A DNA stretch of 64,000 bases from Brettanomyces bruxellensis (Eukaryota; Ascomycota; Pichiomycetes; Pichiales; Pichiaceae). The position numbers and the translations under genes are program-made. This document shows, piece after piece, positions 1 through 10,374 of this stretch. The stretch is from positions 2,733,001 to 2,797,000 of the forward strand of contig NC_054690.1 of assembly GCF_011074885.1 (NCBI RefSeq). The letters run 5' to 3'. Each line of letters starts with the position of its first letter. Positions within the stretch are counted from its first letter, which is position 1. Below the pieces are notes generated by a model, which saw only the letters and a program-made list of their open reading frames with translations, did no database searches and was not told the origin of the DNA.

Positions 1-2915
1 AAACTTTTGGAAGAGTGTTTCTTAACGTCAAATTTTGAATGATGGTGTATCGGCATTTGATCAAATACCACAGATATTGCTTCATCCAAAAGTTGTAACA
101 ACATCATCAATGAATTCTCTAACGGTGGGGTACATTCAATTTTAAGGCCATCAAAACTCAATCTATGCCTTAATATAGGAATGTTTCGTCGTATAGTAAC
201 CAATGACTTCATTTCAATACAATACTGTTGAAGCTGATAAATACACCGGCTCGAAAGTGATTCCTTTATAGTTCTATTAAGCAGCTCAAAAAACATTTTG
301 GTAGAACCAATAGGTACATTGCAAGTAATATTGTCTATTGTCCTTTGAATGTTCGACAAAATTTCCGCAAATGTGCTAACTTCATAGGTACATATAGAAA
401 TTTTTGCCATCCATTTCAACAAAGAATGTCGGGCCTTATTCAAGTGTTCATATTCTGCTCTAAGCTCGAGAATATAATTCGCAAATTGTCGTAATGAGTG
501 CAGTGCTTCATTTTCTTTAGTCTGGGTAATGCTGGAAGAATAAAGATCCTCAGCTTTTAAAAAATCTTGCCAAGTAGAATTGATAAGAATAGTAATACAT
601 TTTTCAATCGGAGGAATTTTATGAATCATGAGTAATCCAAGGCTTCCTAGTTTGTCAGACGTATCTAATAGATTTGAATAATTGAGAAATGCCTGCTGCA
701 ATGAGATAACATATGGATGCAATCTTTTAACAGTATTAGCATACTTGGAAATTATCGAAGGAATATCAAATGTAAGGGCTCTAAGAAATAACATATTTCG
801 AGGAACATTTAGTGAATCTGAGTCAAAATTCACCTGAACTTTTAAATAGTCATTCTCCGATTCTATAAGTAAAGGAGAATGTCTCCAAACAGGATCCGCC
901 AAATCGTTAGTAATAGTAGCACACCAACTTTTAAACAACGAGGAGGCATCAAATTTTGAGTCGATCAACTCCATTTCAGACATAATTTTTTTACCTTCAG
1001 GATATTTTTCCCAATGCTTTGATAAAACAATCTCCATATCATTTGACAATTGATCAAGTCCATCTTCCAGTTCAAATGTACTAATAATATTAGCAGAGCC
1101 TTCTGGGATGTTTCTTAGGTTTAAAATAGAGCAAAATCTGTCTTGCTTTGTCAATTCATTTTCTAGCGTATAAAATTGGTTTTCCAAATAGTTTGTAAGT
1201 TTCTCCCGATAATTCTGAAGGTAATTGCTGACTTTTGGTCTCTCCAATAAAAATGAAAATTCCCAAAAAATATGTAGCATATTCTCTGGACTTGATTCAT
1301 GTTTCCGAAGTTCAACCTCTAAACATTCTGCAATATCTTTCTCAAGCTTATTAACTTTAGTGTTATATTTTTGGACGCTTTCTAAAAAGGTTTCTTGGCC
1401 AGGCGATGATGTATCAAGTAACGCGGGCGTTTCAAAAAGCTCAACGATTGAAGGGATTCTGTCACTTAAACTTCTGCCATCAAAGGTGTCCATACCATCG
1501 AGTCTTCTAATAGCCTTGACCAACTCATGATGATTCGAACGGATGTCCTTGATATCACCCAACCGCTTTTGCAATTCACTGGAATCAGAAATACGAATCA
1601 TCATGAATTTATCAGATCTTTTTCTTAATAACTCTCTTGCCATCAACGTAAAATCTTTTATCTCTATATCCAGGTTCTCACAGATATCAGTAAAATGTTC
1701 ATAAATGTTCATAAATTTTAAGTAAGGAATGCTCATCAGCTTCACTCTCTTTAAAACATCTGATGTAGTACTAATTATCTCTTTAATAATCGATTGAACT
1801 AAAGATGCAGCTCTAGGAATTGGGTATTTAACCACCCTAAGTTTCTGTAGATAATCAAAAATTTTTGTCACAGAGTGGTTTATCTTTTGAAGATCGCTCG
1901 AAGAAAGTAATTCCTGTATTGGCAAACTTTTGAGAAGTTGATTATATTTGGATGCAATAGAAAGGGAATCATGAATATTCGAATCCGATAAATACGTGAT
2001 ACCACTATGAAACCTTTTACCCCTTTTTAAAATTTCTAATGTTAATTTAACAGTAGGTTCCTCCAACTGTTGAATTATAGATCGTAGGCTAGATTCTTTT
2101 GCTGCCCAGAAGCGAATCTCCATATCAGCACTGCCATTTTCGAGGTCATAAGAGGCTGCAACTGTATCTTGAATATCCTGAATCCAATGGGTAGCCACAG
2201 ACTGTATTTCATTTAGAAATGATGAGTCTTGAACCAAGCTATCATACCTTGAAAATTCGGGCTTCACATTATTCAAATCAGCGTTGGAAGCAAGCTTTTT
2301 AATTTGTGATGGTACACCAATTAATAGATCAGGTGTGTGAACAGTTTGCTGTGCTTGCCGCAAAGACAAAACAAGCTCGTTTATTTTCTTTCTAATTGTA
2401 AGTAGTTGTTTATTTGCAATTGCTCTTGAATTCTCTGATTCAGATCTGAATGACTTTTCTTCGTGAAGTCGTGAAATAACGTTAAAGTAAACTGAAACCA
2501 CATATGAGACAAAATATCTCAACTTATCCAAATTGTTGAGATATCCATCAGCCTCGAGCATAAAATCACTAACAAAAATTTGCTCTTCTAAAGGCCATTC
2601 TGCAACAATTTGCCCTTGACCTTTGATAAGTAATGCAAGCCACGAAGTTTTCTGGTTAAATAATGTCTGATCCAAACCTGGGATGACTTCAACCAAATGT
2701 CCATTCTCGATGATGGAGCCCTTCAAAATAATAAAGGACGGATTTTCATCTTTCACGAAGGAAGGAATTAAGCTATCATCATAAATCTTAACTTCCTGCT
2801 CACTTAACGCCGGAAACAACACTCCTGCCACACGATTCAAAAAGGCGTAGAGCTGGTCCGGATTAACGGTTTTGGCAATTCCACTCTGGGTTTGCAAATT
2901 ATTTTCTTTATCCAT
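1..2915 (-). CDS. DYN1: Cytoplasmic dynein heavy chain, N-terminal part (runs off left edge)
   Basis: The minus strand is open for 971 codons from the ATG at 2915-2913 to the window edge, with an in-frame TAA just upstream of the ATG. The translation matches the N-terminal tail (DHC_N1 region) of yeast dynein heavy chain as I remember it. Shared stretches include a TPDLL..VPS.IKK segment, a KRFH segment and an ASKYNQ.L.S.PI segment, in the right order and spacing. This region carries the dimerisation and intermediate-chain binding stem. The AAA+ motor, linker and microtubule-binding stalk lie outside the window. In budding yeasts the protein moves the mitotic spindle into the bud neck and works with dynactin at the cell cortex. 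An SBF-like motif lies about 175 bp upstream. The family call is firm; completeness cannot be judged. Confidence 0.88.
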   Translation of the reverse strand, partial: MDKENNLQTQSGIAKTVNPDQLYAFLNRVAGVLFPALSEQEVKIYDDSLIPSFVKDENPSFIILKGSIIENGHLVEVIPGLDQTLFNQKTSWLALLIKGQGQIVAEWPLEEQIFVSDFMLEADGYLNNLDKLRYFVSYVVSVYFNVISRLHEEKSFRSESENSRAIANKQLLTIRKKINELVLSLRQAQQTVHTPDLLIGVPSQIKKLASNADLNNVKPEFSRYDSLVQDSSFLNEIQSVATHWIQDIQDTVAASYDLENGSADMEIRFWAAKESSLRSIIQQLEEPTVKLTLEILKRGKRFHSGITYLSDSNIHDSLSIASKYNQLLKSLPIQELLSSSDLQKINHSVTKIFDYLQKLRVVKYPIPRAASLVQSIIKEIISTTSDVLKRVKLMSIPYLKFMNIYEHFTDICENLDIEIKDFTLMARELLRKRSDKFMMIRISDSSELQKRLGDIKDIRSNHHELVKAIRRLDGMDTFDGRSLSDRIPSIVELFETPALLDTSSPGQETFLESVQKYNTKVNKLEKDIAECLEVELRKHESSPENMLHIFWEFSFLLERPKVSNYLQNYREKLTNYLENQFYTLENELTKQDRFCSILNLRNIPEGSANIISTFELEDGLDQLSNDMEIVLSKHWEKYPEGKKIMSEMELIDSKFDASSLFKSWCATITNDLADPVWRHSPLLIESENDYLKVQVNFDSDSLNVPRNMLFLRALTFDIPSIISKYANTVKRLHPYVISLQQAFLNYSNLLDTSDKLGSLGLLMIHKIPPIEKCITILINSTWQDFLKAEDLYSSSITQTKENEALHSLRQFANYILELRAEYEHLNKARHSLLKWMAKISICTYEVSTFAEILSNIQRTIDNITCNVPIGSTKMFFELLNRTIKESLSSRCIYQLQQYCIEMKSLVTIRRNIPILRHRLSFDGLKIECTPPLENSLMMLLQLLDEAISVVFDQMPIHHHSKFDVKKHSSKS

Positions 2916-3089
2916 ATGTGTGTTAAGTTATCCGTAATAGAGGAATTCAAGCTCCTTAATGTGCTGTCTAAAAGAAGTACGAATCTGACGCCTTACTTCA
3001 AAATTTAACTTATTGGTTCACCTTCTCGCGCTTGTTTACATAAATATAGTGAGAATGAATGGAAAAAAGTCGCAATTTGGAGCAAAACG

Positions 3090-3096
3090 CGCGAAA
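3090..3096 (+). promoter_or_regulatory. SCB/MBF-like element upstream of DYN1
   Basis: CGCGAAA overlaps ACGCG in AAAACGCGCGAAATTT, about 175 bp upstream of the DYN1 ATG. It resembles the SBF/MBF G1/S element. Function is inferred from position only. Confidence 0.3.
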
Positions 3097-3556
3097 TTTA
3101 TTTGTCGATAGGGAAGCTCGCAAGTGGCTGAATTAGGAAATATGTTAATTTGATTTATATTTCTAATTCTCAGTGTTGCAAAGAGATGCTTCGCAGATAT
3201 GGTGTGAAATGTTATTACAAGAAAATATTTAATTGGCAAATTCTAAAAGCTTTATTATTAACTATAAGGGAACGAGAATGATTCTTGTTGATATTTTATT
3301 ATCATATAACCTAATTAACAAGGAAAAGAATCCCTTGAAAAAGGAAAAAGAACCATTTTCTATCTTTTCTTTTAGCACACTGCTTTAATTGAAACAAAAG
3401 TAAGTTTATTTTGGTGTAAATATGCTCGCAATATACATTTATTTAACACTAATTTTAAATATAGAATTATTATTTTTGAGAAGATAGTGTTAGAATATTA
3501 TTTATAATTCATCTCTTTTTCTATCGTTTTAAACTTATTGTTAGTTATAGATCAAG

Positions 3557-3715
3557 ATGATCAAAATACACAATTTTTTGACAAGCTTATATTTTTTCGT
3601 AACCGTATATTCATATACCAACACAAAGCACTCAAGACTTTTGGTCAAAACAATGAAGCTCTCAAACAATGAAGTTCAAGTAAGAAAAGATGGTATTGTT
3701 ATATTATCTTATTAA
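3557..3715 (+). CDS. Possible small secreted peptide (52 codons)
   Basis: An ATG ORF of 52 amino acids begins with a hydrophobic signal-like segment (residues about 8-20, LTSLYFFVTVYSY), followed by a basic, polar tail. It has no recognised homologue and lies alone in a 1.6 kb intergenic region. An ORF this short can occur by chance in AT-rich DNA, so it is listed only as a candidate. An alternative is that it forms part of an unspliced transcript, since GTAAGA occurs inside it. Confidence 0.15.
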   Translation: MIKIHNFLTSLYFFVTVYSYTNTKHSRLLVKTMKLSNNEVQVRKDGIVILSY

Positions 3716-4546
3716 TACAAGAACTACATATATATAAAGTGAATATATTCCCTTTTGTATATCATTATACATACTCTTTATTACATACTATAATAAACAT
3801 CGAAATACTATATAAATCTGATAACACTAACTTTAACACATTTTTTTAACCCCTTACTTTGACTAAGCTTAAAGCTTCCTGCAATTCAAAAAATGAAAGT
3901 GATACCCGTACAATTCAACGACTACTCAAAGTTTTTGTAATCCTGTTTTAAGAAACTTTTTTTATGGTACCTCTTTCTGGCTAAGCTGGGATTGAATAAA
4001 TGATAATATATATATATATATATTTTTTTGCAATGCGATTTTATTGTATATTCTATAAAAGTTGAAGTTTACTCCTAATGAACAAAAAATATAACTTTTA
4101 TCTTCTTTTAAAAATGCCGATAGACCAAAAAAGAATCTTGTCCGTGAACCACAAATTCAGGGCCAAAAAAATTGAACAAAGTAAAAAGTGTTATCATTAC
4201 GTATCCACACGAAAACTCCACTTAATCATATTTACCTTTTATCAGACACTCTTGTTATTTTATTTAACCTTGATTACAGAATGCTCACTTATTTGAAACG
4301 AAGAAAGAAACCACTTCATACTCGCCAACATCAATAGATTAGCAAAGCTATTGGAAAGTTTGTCATCTCAAATTTTTATGCACAACAATTTTTGACACTC
4401 CATTTTCCCAAAGTTCTTGCGACTTGTGTTCCGGAAAAAAGAAAATCCTTGCGGCAATCAGAAGAATTTGAACAACCATCTGCAGAAATATTTAATGAAC
4501 TCAGAATCCTAGTTTTGAATGAATTGACTTTTTACTTATCGATACA

Positions 4547-6169
4547 TCACTCCTTATGAATCACCCGAATTTTTCCTTCGAAGTGACTGCGCGAAACAGG
4601 TGAAAGAACTCTATCAAGTTCGTAATTACTGTCAACATCCTCTTCCTCCAACATAAAATCTGTTTTTATGGAAGTATGGAAACGTTCCGGTCCCAAAAAC
4701 AAAACTATAATTAAATAGCCAAACACACAGCCCATAAAAATGCACATGACTTTACCATAATCATATGCATCATCTCCTGATTCTTTAAGGGGAAAGCGAG
4801 AACCAATCTTTGATTCAATTGTGGATGATGCCGATGAAGCTAAATTTCCGAGTTGATAAGCAGTACCTGAAATCATTGTTCTAAGGGAACTTTTTGAAGT
4901 GAGCTCGGTAAGATGAATTGGTATAATACCCCAAGCTCCCATCACAGCAAACTGAAGAAGAAATCCACATGGAATGATGTAAGCTTCTGAGTGTTTAAAA
5001 AATGTGGGGTAAAGAAACGCTCCTCCACAGATTGCACAAAGTATGACGGCAAGACGACGACCAAGAAATTCTGAAATCTGACCCCAAAAGATGCCACCAA
5101 AGCAACCACCAAGATTGACAACAACATTAGTAATTGTTAAAGCATTCCTAGAAAGCTTGGCCTGCTTTTTGAGCATTGTTGGGAACAAATCCTGAGAACC
5201 ATGAGACATGAAATTTGTACCGGACAGCATCAATATCAAATAAATCAACATTGGCCACTCTGCTCTAAATGTTTCCTTTAATTCGGACCAAAAAGTAATT
5301 TCCCTCAAATCTTCTTCATTATCATCTGTGGAAATTCCAAGCTCACGAGCTTTGATGGCTTCTTTGACTCTTTGGTTATGCAATTGTTTAGCCTCATAAA
5401 GATCTTTAAAATATTCCAATTCACCAAACGATAACCTCCATATTAACAGAAGAAATGGTGGCCCGGCAGAAAACCAAAATAATGCCTTCCAAGTGAATTG
5501 CGTGGTCTCAAATCCTCTATAAAAAGCAGTAGCAAGAACATACCCCAAACTGTAGCCCGGAAGAAAGATTCCACTCAAAAATCCTCTGGAAACTTGAGGT
5601 GCATCTTCTAATGATGTTGCTGCGGCTAATCCATAACAACCACCCATTGCAATACCAAATAATGATCTAATTGCAAGAAATTGATTCAACGTCTTGACAA
5701 ACCCAGTAGCAATTTCAAGGATAGTAAAGAGCAAGTAACAAACACACAATGGCCATTTTCTTCCCCACCTATCACCGCAATAACCAAATATAATAGACCC
5801 AACTGACCTGAGCATTAAAACCAATGTAATTCCCCATGTAATGCTTGTAACATCTGTGTTTAAATCCTTGGCAATATCGGAAACACTGATAGAAACACAA
5901 AAGAAATCCATAGAATCCACTGTCCAAGCCCAAAACCCATGCCAAAATAAATTCCAGTGATGTAAACTCATTGATGTTATTGCTTTCTTTAGATTAAATG
6001 TCTTAATTCCATTTTTCCCTTTACTTGCAGGGATACTTAGTAATGTGGAAAGCCTTGTTGACAAGTAATTGCGACATGATCGCAAAGACACATCAGCCTT
6101 TGGTGTCTTTTCAATGTTTTGAATGCTAACAGATGACTTTGTGCAGGTACTTTCCTGCTCAGACATCAT
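4547..6169 (-). CDS. JEN1: JEN-family monocarboxylate/dicarboxylate:H+ symporter
   Basis: A 540-residue major facilitator with about 12 membrane segments and long hydrophilic N-terminal (1-70), central (250-300) and C-terminal parts. Between TM6 and TM8 it carries the JEN signature N-x-x-S-H-x-S-Q-D-x-x-x-T at residues 319-331 (NFMSHGSQDLFPT). The first cytoplasmic loop has the MFS motif GDRWGRK (132-138). The family imports lactate, pyruvate or C4 dicarboxylates with protons at the plasma membrane and is normally glucose-repressed. The sequence alone does not separate a JEN1-type from a JEN2-type substrate range. Two ATGs are adjacent (6169 and 6166). The upstream region has GTGGGG at 6903-6908, a possible Mig1 core, and a Gcn4-type site. 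Confidence 0.85.
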   Translation of the reverse strand: MMSEQESTCTKSSVSIQNIEKTPKADVSLRSCRNYLSTRLSTLLSIPASKGKNGIKTFNLKKAITSMSLHHWNLFWHGFWAWTVDSMDFFCVSISVSDIAKDLNTDVTSITWGITLVLMLRSVGSIIFGYCGDRWGRKWPLCVCYLLFTILEIATGFVKTLNQFLAIRSLFGIAMGGCYGLAAATSLEDAPQVSRGFLSGIFLPGYSLGYVLATAFYRGFETTQFTWKALFWFSAGPPFLLLIWRLSFGELEYFKDLYEAKQLHNQRVKEAIKARELGISTDDNEEDLREITFWSELKETFRAEWPMLIYLILMLSGTNFMSHGSQDLFPTMLKKQAKLSRNALTITNVVVNLGGCFGGIFWGQISEFLGRRLAVILCAICGGAFLYPTFFKHSEAYIIPCGFLLQFAVMGAWGIIPIHLTELTSKSSLRTMISGTAYQLGNLASSASSTIESKIGSRFPLKESGDDAYDYGKVMCIFMGCVFGYLIIVLFLGPERFHTSIKTDFMLEEEDVDSNYELDRVLSPVSRSHFEGKIRVIHKE

Positions 6170-7849
6170 ATTTGTTTTAAAAAAATACCTCTAAATTCGA
6201 ATGTAGTTCCAATCCCAGACAACCCTGTCCATTTATTTTCCAGCATTCTAAGCTCACAACTTCCAACAACAGAGGGACACACCTAAAACTGATTTGGGGC
6301 TATACATATAATACTTATAGTCTCTTTATAGATTTGCATTCCACAAGACTAGCGAACTAAGATTAAGTAGTTATCGCCAAATATAGCAACAGATGAAATA
6401 ATTACAAATGGATGTACATAAATCACGGCTGTGCAGACTTGAGTGGGGAAACGGAAGCGGAGTCACGGGGAAGGAGAATCAAAATCCCTGTTATCTTTCT
6501 GCTGTCAAACACACCAGAATTTTTTTAAAGCCATGAAACAATTGGTAGTTCATCTGCTGTTTCGACTAATTGGTATATAGCTATTTCGTTTATCTAATGT
6601 AAGCGTATATGATATTGATAGAAACATAATCCAAAGAAAACATTATCCTTTAATAAGATGAGCTTTTTCATATTTTCCCCTACTGATAAATTGATCATCA
6701 CTTGTTTCTGTCAACTATGATTAATTAGGTATCCTCAACTCCATCTCTCCGAGTACATTTTACAGTTGAATCATCTTAATTATTTGAAGTATTTTGAGAA
6801 AAAGTCAAAGATCTGCCCCTTTTTTTTTGACTCATTTCACAGATTTAGAAATAATTGCATATTCTGGATTCAACACCAGTAACAAACATCATATGCGAAA
6901 CTGTGGGGTAAATTTAAAATAATCGATTATAATAATTATAAATTGAAAGTAAATTGTAGCTAAATGCAATTATTGTCCCGGGGTTAAGCATTGATTAAAT
7001 ATATTTCAAAATTGCGAGGATGAGTATTCTCAGATACTTCCGTCAGCCCTCTTTAAGAACAATGCTTGATCAGAAAAGCATTTTTGATTGTGTTACATTT
7101 ACAAAGAATTCCGTTCATCCAGAAAATATACTTTTTTTTTGTTAATAGATGATAATGTTTTGATTAATTTCTTTTGTTTATATGCGCAGCAGATTGAGGA
7201 GTATGTGTGTACCTTTGTCTAGAAATTTTACCTTAATCCCTGAGCTGTTAATCTCCGTACTTTCCTACTACTGAAAGAAAATTAAAAATAAAAGATGTTA
7301 CATATTGGATTTTCGTAAATGGTGAGGATGGAGGTAAATTTGAGTCAAGTTCTGGTAACATTGATTTGCCGATTAAAATGAAAGGAAATCCTTAGCAGAT
7401 GAAATATAGCATCGTAATTTATATTCGAAAATGCTATGCAAAGTATTTTTAGTAGAGAATATTGATTGTACTTCACGGTTGAACATTCAAACTTTTCTAC
7501 AATGTAATATCTATTGGATTGACTTTAAGTGTGCCAATATTACTTTATGAAAATTCCCTGAACTACTTAATTGAGTTTTGATCAGACCAAATAAAAGGAA
7601 ACGGTACAAAGTGAAGAATAATGATAAAGTATAAGAAATATTAGTTGAAGGAGAAAAAGCACATACCTAAATACCATTAATCCTTATGTGAGGTCTTTTC
7701 GATATAAACAAAGCAGGCCAGCTTTGTATAGATACTACTACTGACGAATCTATTTCATATCGTATCTACGTGACCATAAATTTTTTTTTTCTTATAACCT
7801 TGTATGCTATTGTTCATTAAGACATTTCTTTGTGTAATAATCATATATC
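6170..7849. other. Intergenic region: JEN promoter and F-box gene 3' flank
   Basis: A 1.7 kb AT-rich stretch with no convincing ORF. It should contain the JEN promoter at its left end. I see TGACTCA (6828-6834), a GTGGGG core (6903-6908), and closely spaced CGG triplets (6452-6454 and 6458-6460) of the kind bound by Zn2Cys6 factors. The rest is unremarkable. Confidence 0.45.
6828..6834 (+). promoter_or_regulatory. Gcn4-type TGACTCA site
   Basis: A perfect palindromic AP-1/Gcn4 core preceded by a T run, about 660 bp upstream of the JEN ATG. Its relevance to that gene is not shown. Confidence 0.3.
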
Positions 7850-9625
7850 TTAATCATACGCACAAATCCATTCATCAGTTTTACCCAACTTCCTCTCAAA
7901 GAACTCGCCATTCATTATAACACGTTTCAAGCTAGGAATTGCTTCCCCGTACGTATTGACATAATTCATATAGAAGTGTGCCAAACATTTAGTTAGGGGT
8001 TTGAAGCAACTTTCATTAAACTGACAATCTTCACTGTCTGTATCATCATCAAAATGTGTGATTCCATTACCAGTATGAAAATCCCAGTATGTATCAAGTT
8101 GTGGATACTCTAAAAATGACAAATCTAAATCGTTAATCAATCTACGGAAAAGAGTTTTTCCGGCACTTCCAAAAAGAACAGGCGTTATCATATCAGTCAT
8201 ATAACCTTCTAAGCCATCATAATATTGGTGGTGCATCACATAATAGTCAAAAATTGATAGATACGATTTACAATGATCGCATTTGCAGCCATTCCACAAT
8301 AAATCTGACATCACCTGCTCATAGCATGCAGCATTTTCCAAGAAATGAGGCATTACAAGAGTTTCCAAATTCGCTACCTTCTGAATTGTGTCCTCAAAAA
8401 GCCGTTTTCTTTTCAAAAAATTGCCCTGAATGCCATTACCTTTCACACTGTTACCAATATTGAAATCGCCTGGTACATCATAGCTAATCGAAAGAAATCT
8501 CAAGCTTAATCTGCTAGGGCTCTTGATTAGGAATTCGGATAGATAGTAGTCGAATTTCTCTGAATAATTGTGATCACGATGAACGGTAAGCTGTTTCACT
8601 GCCAATTTTCTCAAACGCAAACCTCCAGTCTCCGACAATTCCTTAATAAGGTCTGCCAAACAATTACAAGCCATATGGTCACACCCGATAACTATCTCCA
8701 GATTCTTAAATGATGATGGATTAAGGACTCTTAGAAAATCGAGAACCAAGTTTTGATTGCCAATATCATTATCATTGAAACCATGATAATATATGATTTT
8801 TGCTGACTTCAATGAAAGCATTTCCTTGGGGTTCCATATTTTAAGGAAATGGTTCAAGAATATAGATTGTGTACGGTAATCATTGAACTGTAGCAACTGT
8901 AAATTTTTTACAGCCTTGGAAAATGCATCATCAGAAATACTTATTTCATTATTGGAACTAACCATGGGATTCACAACCAGATGCGTAATTTGAGTATCAA
9001 CAATATGTGTTAAGTATTGAAAATCAGCAATATCCAGTCTTTTCAACTTCGGTAAGTTTGAAATATCTTTCAACGATAATGTAACCTCTGTATATGGCTT
9101 TTCACCAATAGAAAATATTTGCTCTAAATTCGTGCAATTTCTTTTAATAAAATCCAGAAGGTTCTTGTTCATAGAAAACCGCGGAGGTTCCTTTCTTTCC
9201 TCTAGAAACTCTTCTTCTTCTTCCTCGTTGTCTTTTTCTCCTGGTAAACCTTCCGCAAATGTGTCTATCACTGTTGTTGGATTTATCATTACTCGTTTGA
9301 CATAGCCACATAGTTCTTTGTTAAGGCTTAAGGACTGCAAAAGAACATCCTGTCTCATCTTAATCATTTCCAAATTAGACTTGGACGTCACTAGGGGATT
9401 TTTCATTCCACCCACAACAGTCCACAATCCATCCTGAAAGTTCTTGGAAGAATTTAGAATGCTCCTTTCTGTGAATAAAATATTTGCGTAAAGTGATTTT
9501 TGCACCAATTTGTAGAGCTTGTAGTTCGTTTCCGCAACGTTCACCTTGGTTTGTTGAGGTAGCAGTTGAATAATCCTGAGAAGTATCTTATCAGGTAGGT
9601 TAAATATTTTAGTTTCAGATGTCAT
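7850..9625 (-). CDS. F-box protein, leucine-rich-repeat-like
   Basis: 591 residues from the first ATG at 9625; a GTG two codons upstream is not used as a start here. Residues 6-45 (IFNLPDKILLRIIQLLPQQ...) fit an F-box, the Skp1-binding helix bundle of SCF ubiquitin ligase adaptors. An acidic run of glutamates follows around residue 140. The middle (about 165-430) has irregular leucine-rich segments with repeated L.xL.(x)L.I spacing, as in LRR-type substrate receptors. A CDHC.. cysteine pair occurs near residue 450. I cannot match it to a named yeast F-box gene. The inferred role is substrate recognition for an SCF complex. It is divergent from LSB6 and shares a 0.75 kb promoter region with it. 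Confidence 0.7.
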   Translation of the reverse strand: MTSETKIFNLPDKILLRIIQLLPQQTKVNVAETNYKLYKLVQKSLYANILFTERSILNSSKNFQDGLWTVVGGMKNPLVTSKSNLEMIKMRQDVLLQSLSLNKELCGYVKRVMINPTTVIDTFAEGLPGEKDNEEEEEEFLEERKEPPRFSMNKNLLDFIKRNCTNLEQIFSIGEKPYTEVTLSLKDISNLPKLKRLDIADFQYLTHIVDTQITHLVVNPMVSSNNEISISDDAFSKAVKNLQLLQFNDYRTQSIFLNHFLKIWNPKEMLSLKSAKIIYYHGFNDNDIGNQNLVLDFLRVLNPSSFKNLEIVIGCDHMACNCLADLIKELSETGGLRLRKLAVKQLTVHRDHNYSEKFDYYLSEFLIKSPSRLSLRFLSISYDVPGDFNIGNSVKGNGIQGNFLKRKRLFEDTIQKVANLETLVMPHFLENAACYEQVMSDLLWNGCKCDHCKSYLSIFDYYVMHHQYYDGLEGYMTDMITPVLFGSAGKTLFRRLINDLDLSFLEYPQLDTYWDFHTGNGITHFDDDTDSEDCQFNESCFKPLTKCLAHFYMNYVNTYGEAIPSLKRVIMNGEFFERKLGKTDEWICAYD

Positions 9626-10374
9626 ATTCACAATATTTATATCTAAAACGTGCTAATGGTGAGTATTTGTAATTATTTTGCAGCTTGGTTTAAATACCAT
9701 GCATCGAAATCGGATATATTCAGAACTTCCTGAAGATAGGGGTGACAGACCTTGTTATCATTTAACAGCACAAAAACACAAACAGTATATTCATAATTAG
9801 AGCATAGTGGAATGTCCAATGTTCCCAGTCTTTAAATTCACACTCATATACCTCTTTCCTTTTATATATAAAGATGAAAATTTGAGTGGGTCAACAGATC
9901 AAGTCACGAAGCTAAATTGTTGGGAACCCAAAAGCGCGGCTGAATTGAAGGGAACGACTATGCAGACGAAAATGAAAGGAAAGATCTTTTCGATTTGCTT
10001 TCTCTCAATTATTTTTCGATGCTTCTTTCTCTCCCACTATTTGGGTGAGGAAATTTTTGCGATGAGTTTTCCCCCAGATATAAACGAATTATCTATCGAC
10101 GCGTCTAATTAATTTTAAATCAACATACAATATGAAGACAAAATACTAGTCGAGGTTCTTCGCAATTGTTTTTTTTTTTGGCACAATCCTTGTTTTCTAC
10201 GAACATAAGCAACACCCCCTGTAACCCAAACGATTGGACGAAAACCTTCTCAGCTATACCTAAATTTTTTGTGATAATACTTACTCAAACATAAAGACCT
10301 TTGTTCCAGAAGATTTTATCTTTCAATATCAGCTATATTTACAGCGGAACTTCAAATTGTTGTCCACAAAAGCC
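9626..10374. promoter_or_regulatory. Divergent promoter region between F-box gene and LSB6
   Basis: 749 bp between two divergent start codons. It contains a TATATATAAAG element near 9858, an ACGCGT MluI-type box at 10099-10104, and a T run near 10168. An ORF over 9807-10112 begins with GTG and looks like chance. Confidence 0.45.

Larger units (their letters stand above)
2916..4546. other. Intergenic region: DYN1 promoter and 3' flank of JEN gene
   Basis: This 1.6 kb AT-rich stretch holds the DYN1 promoter on the right of the gene and the 3' end of the JEN transporter. Visible items are a CGCGAAA motif (3090-3096), a short imperfect tandem repeat of AAACAATGAAG units (about 3646-3676), a TA run at about 4006-4022, and two small ATG-initiated ORFs (3557-3715 and 4078-4296 on plus). 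I see no tRNA or mobile element. Confidence 0.5.

Noticed and set aside
1225..1530. Plus-strand ORF of 101 codons
   Set aside because: It starts at TTG and lies antisense inside the open DYN1 frame.
4078..4296. 72-codon ATG ORF on the plus strand
   Set aside because: Low-complexity AT-rich composition, a TATA-like box only 24 bp before the ATG, no recognisable features.
9807..10112. Plus-strand ORF between the F-box gene and LSB6
   Set aside because: It starts at GTG, has no recognisable feature and occupies a promoter region.
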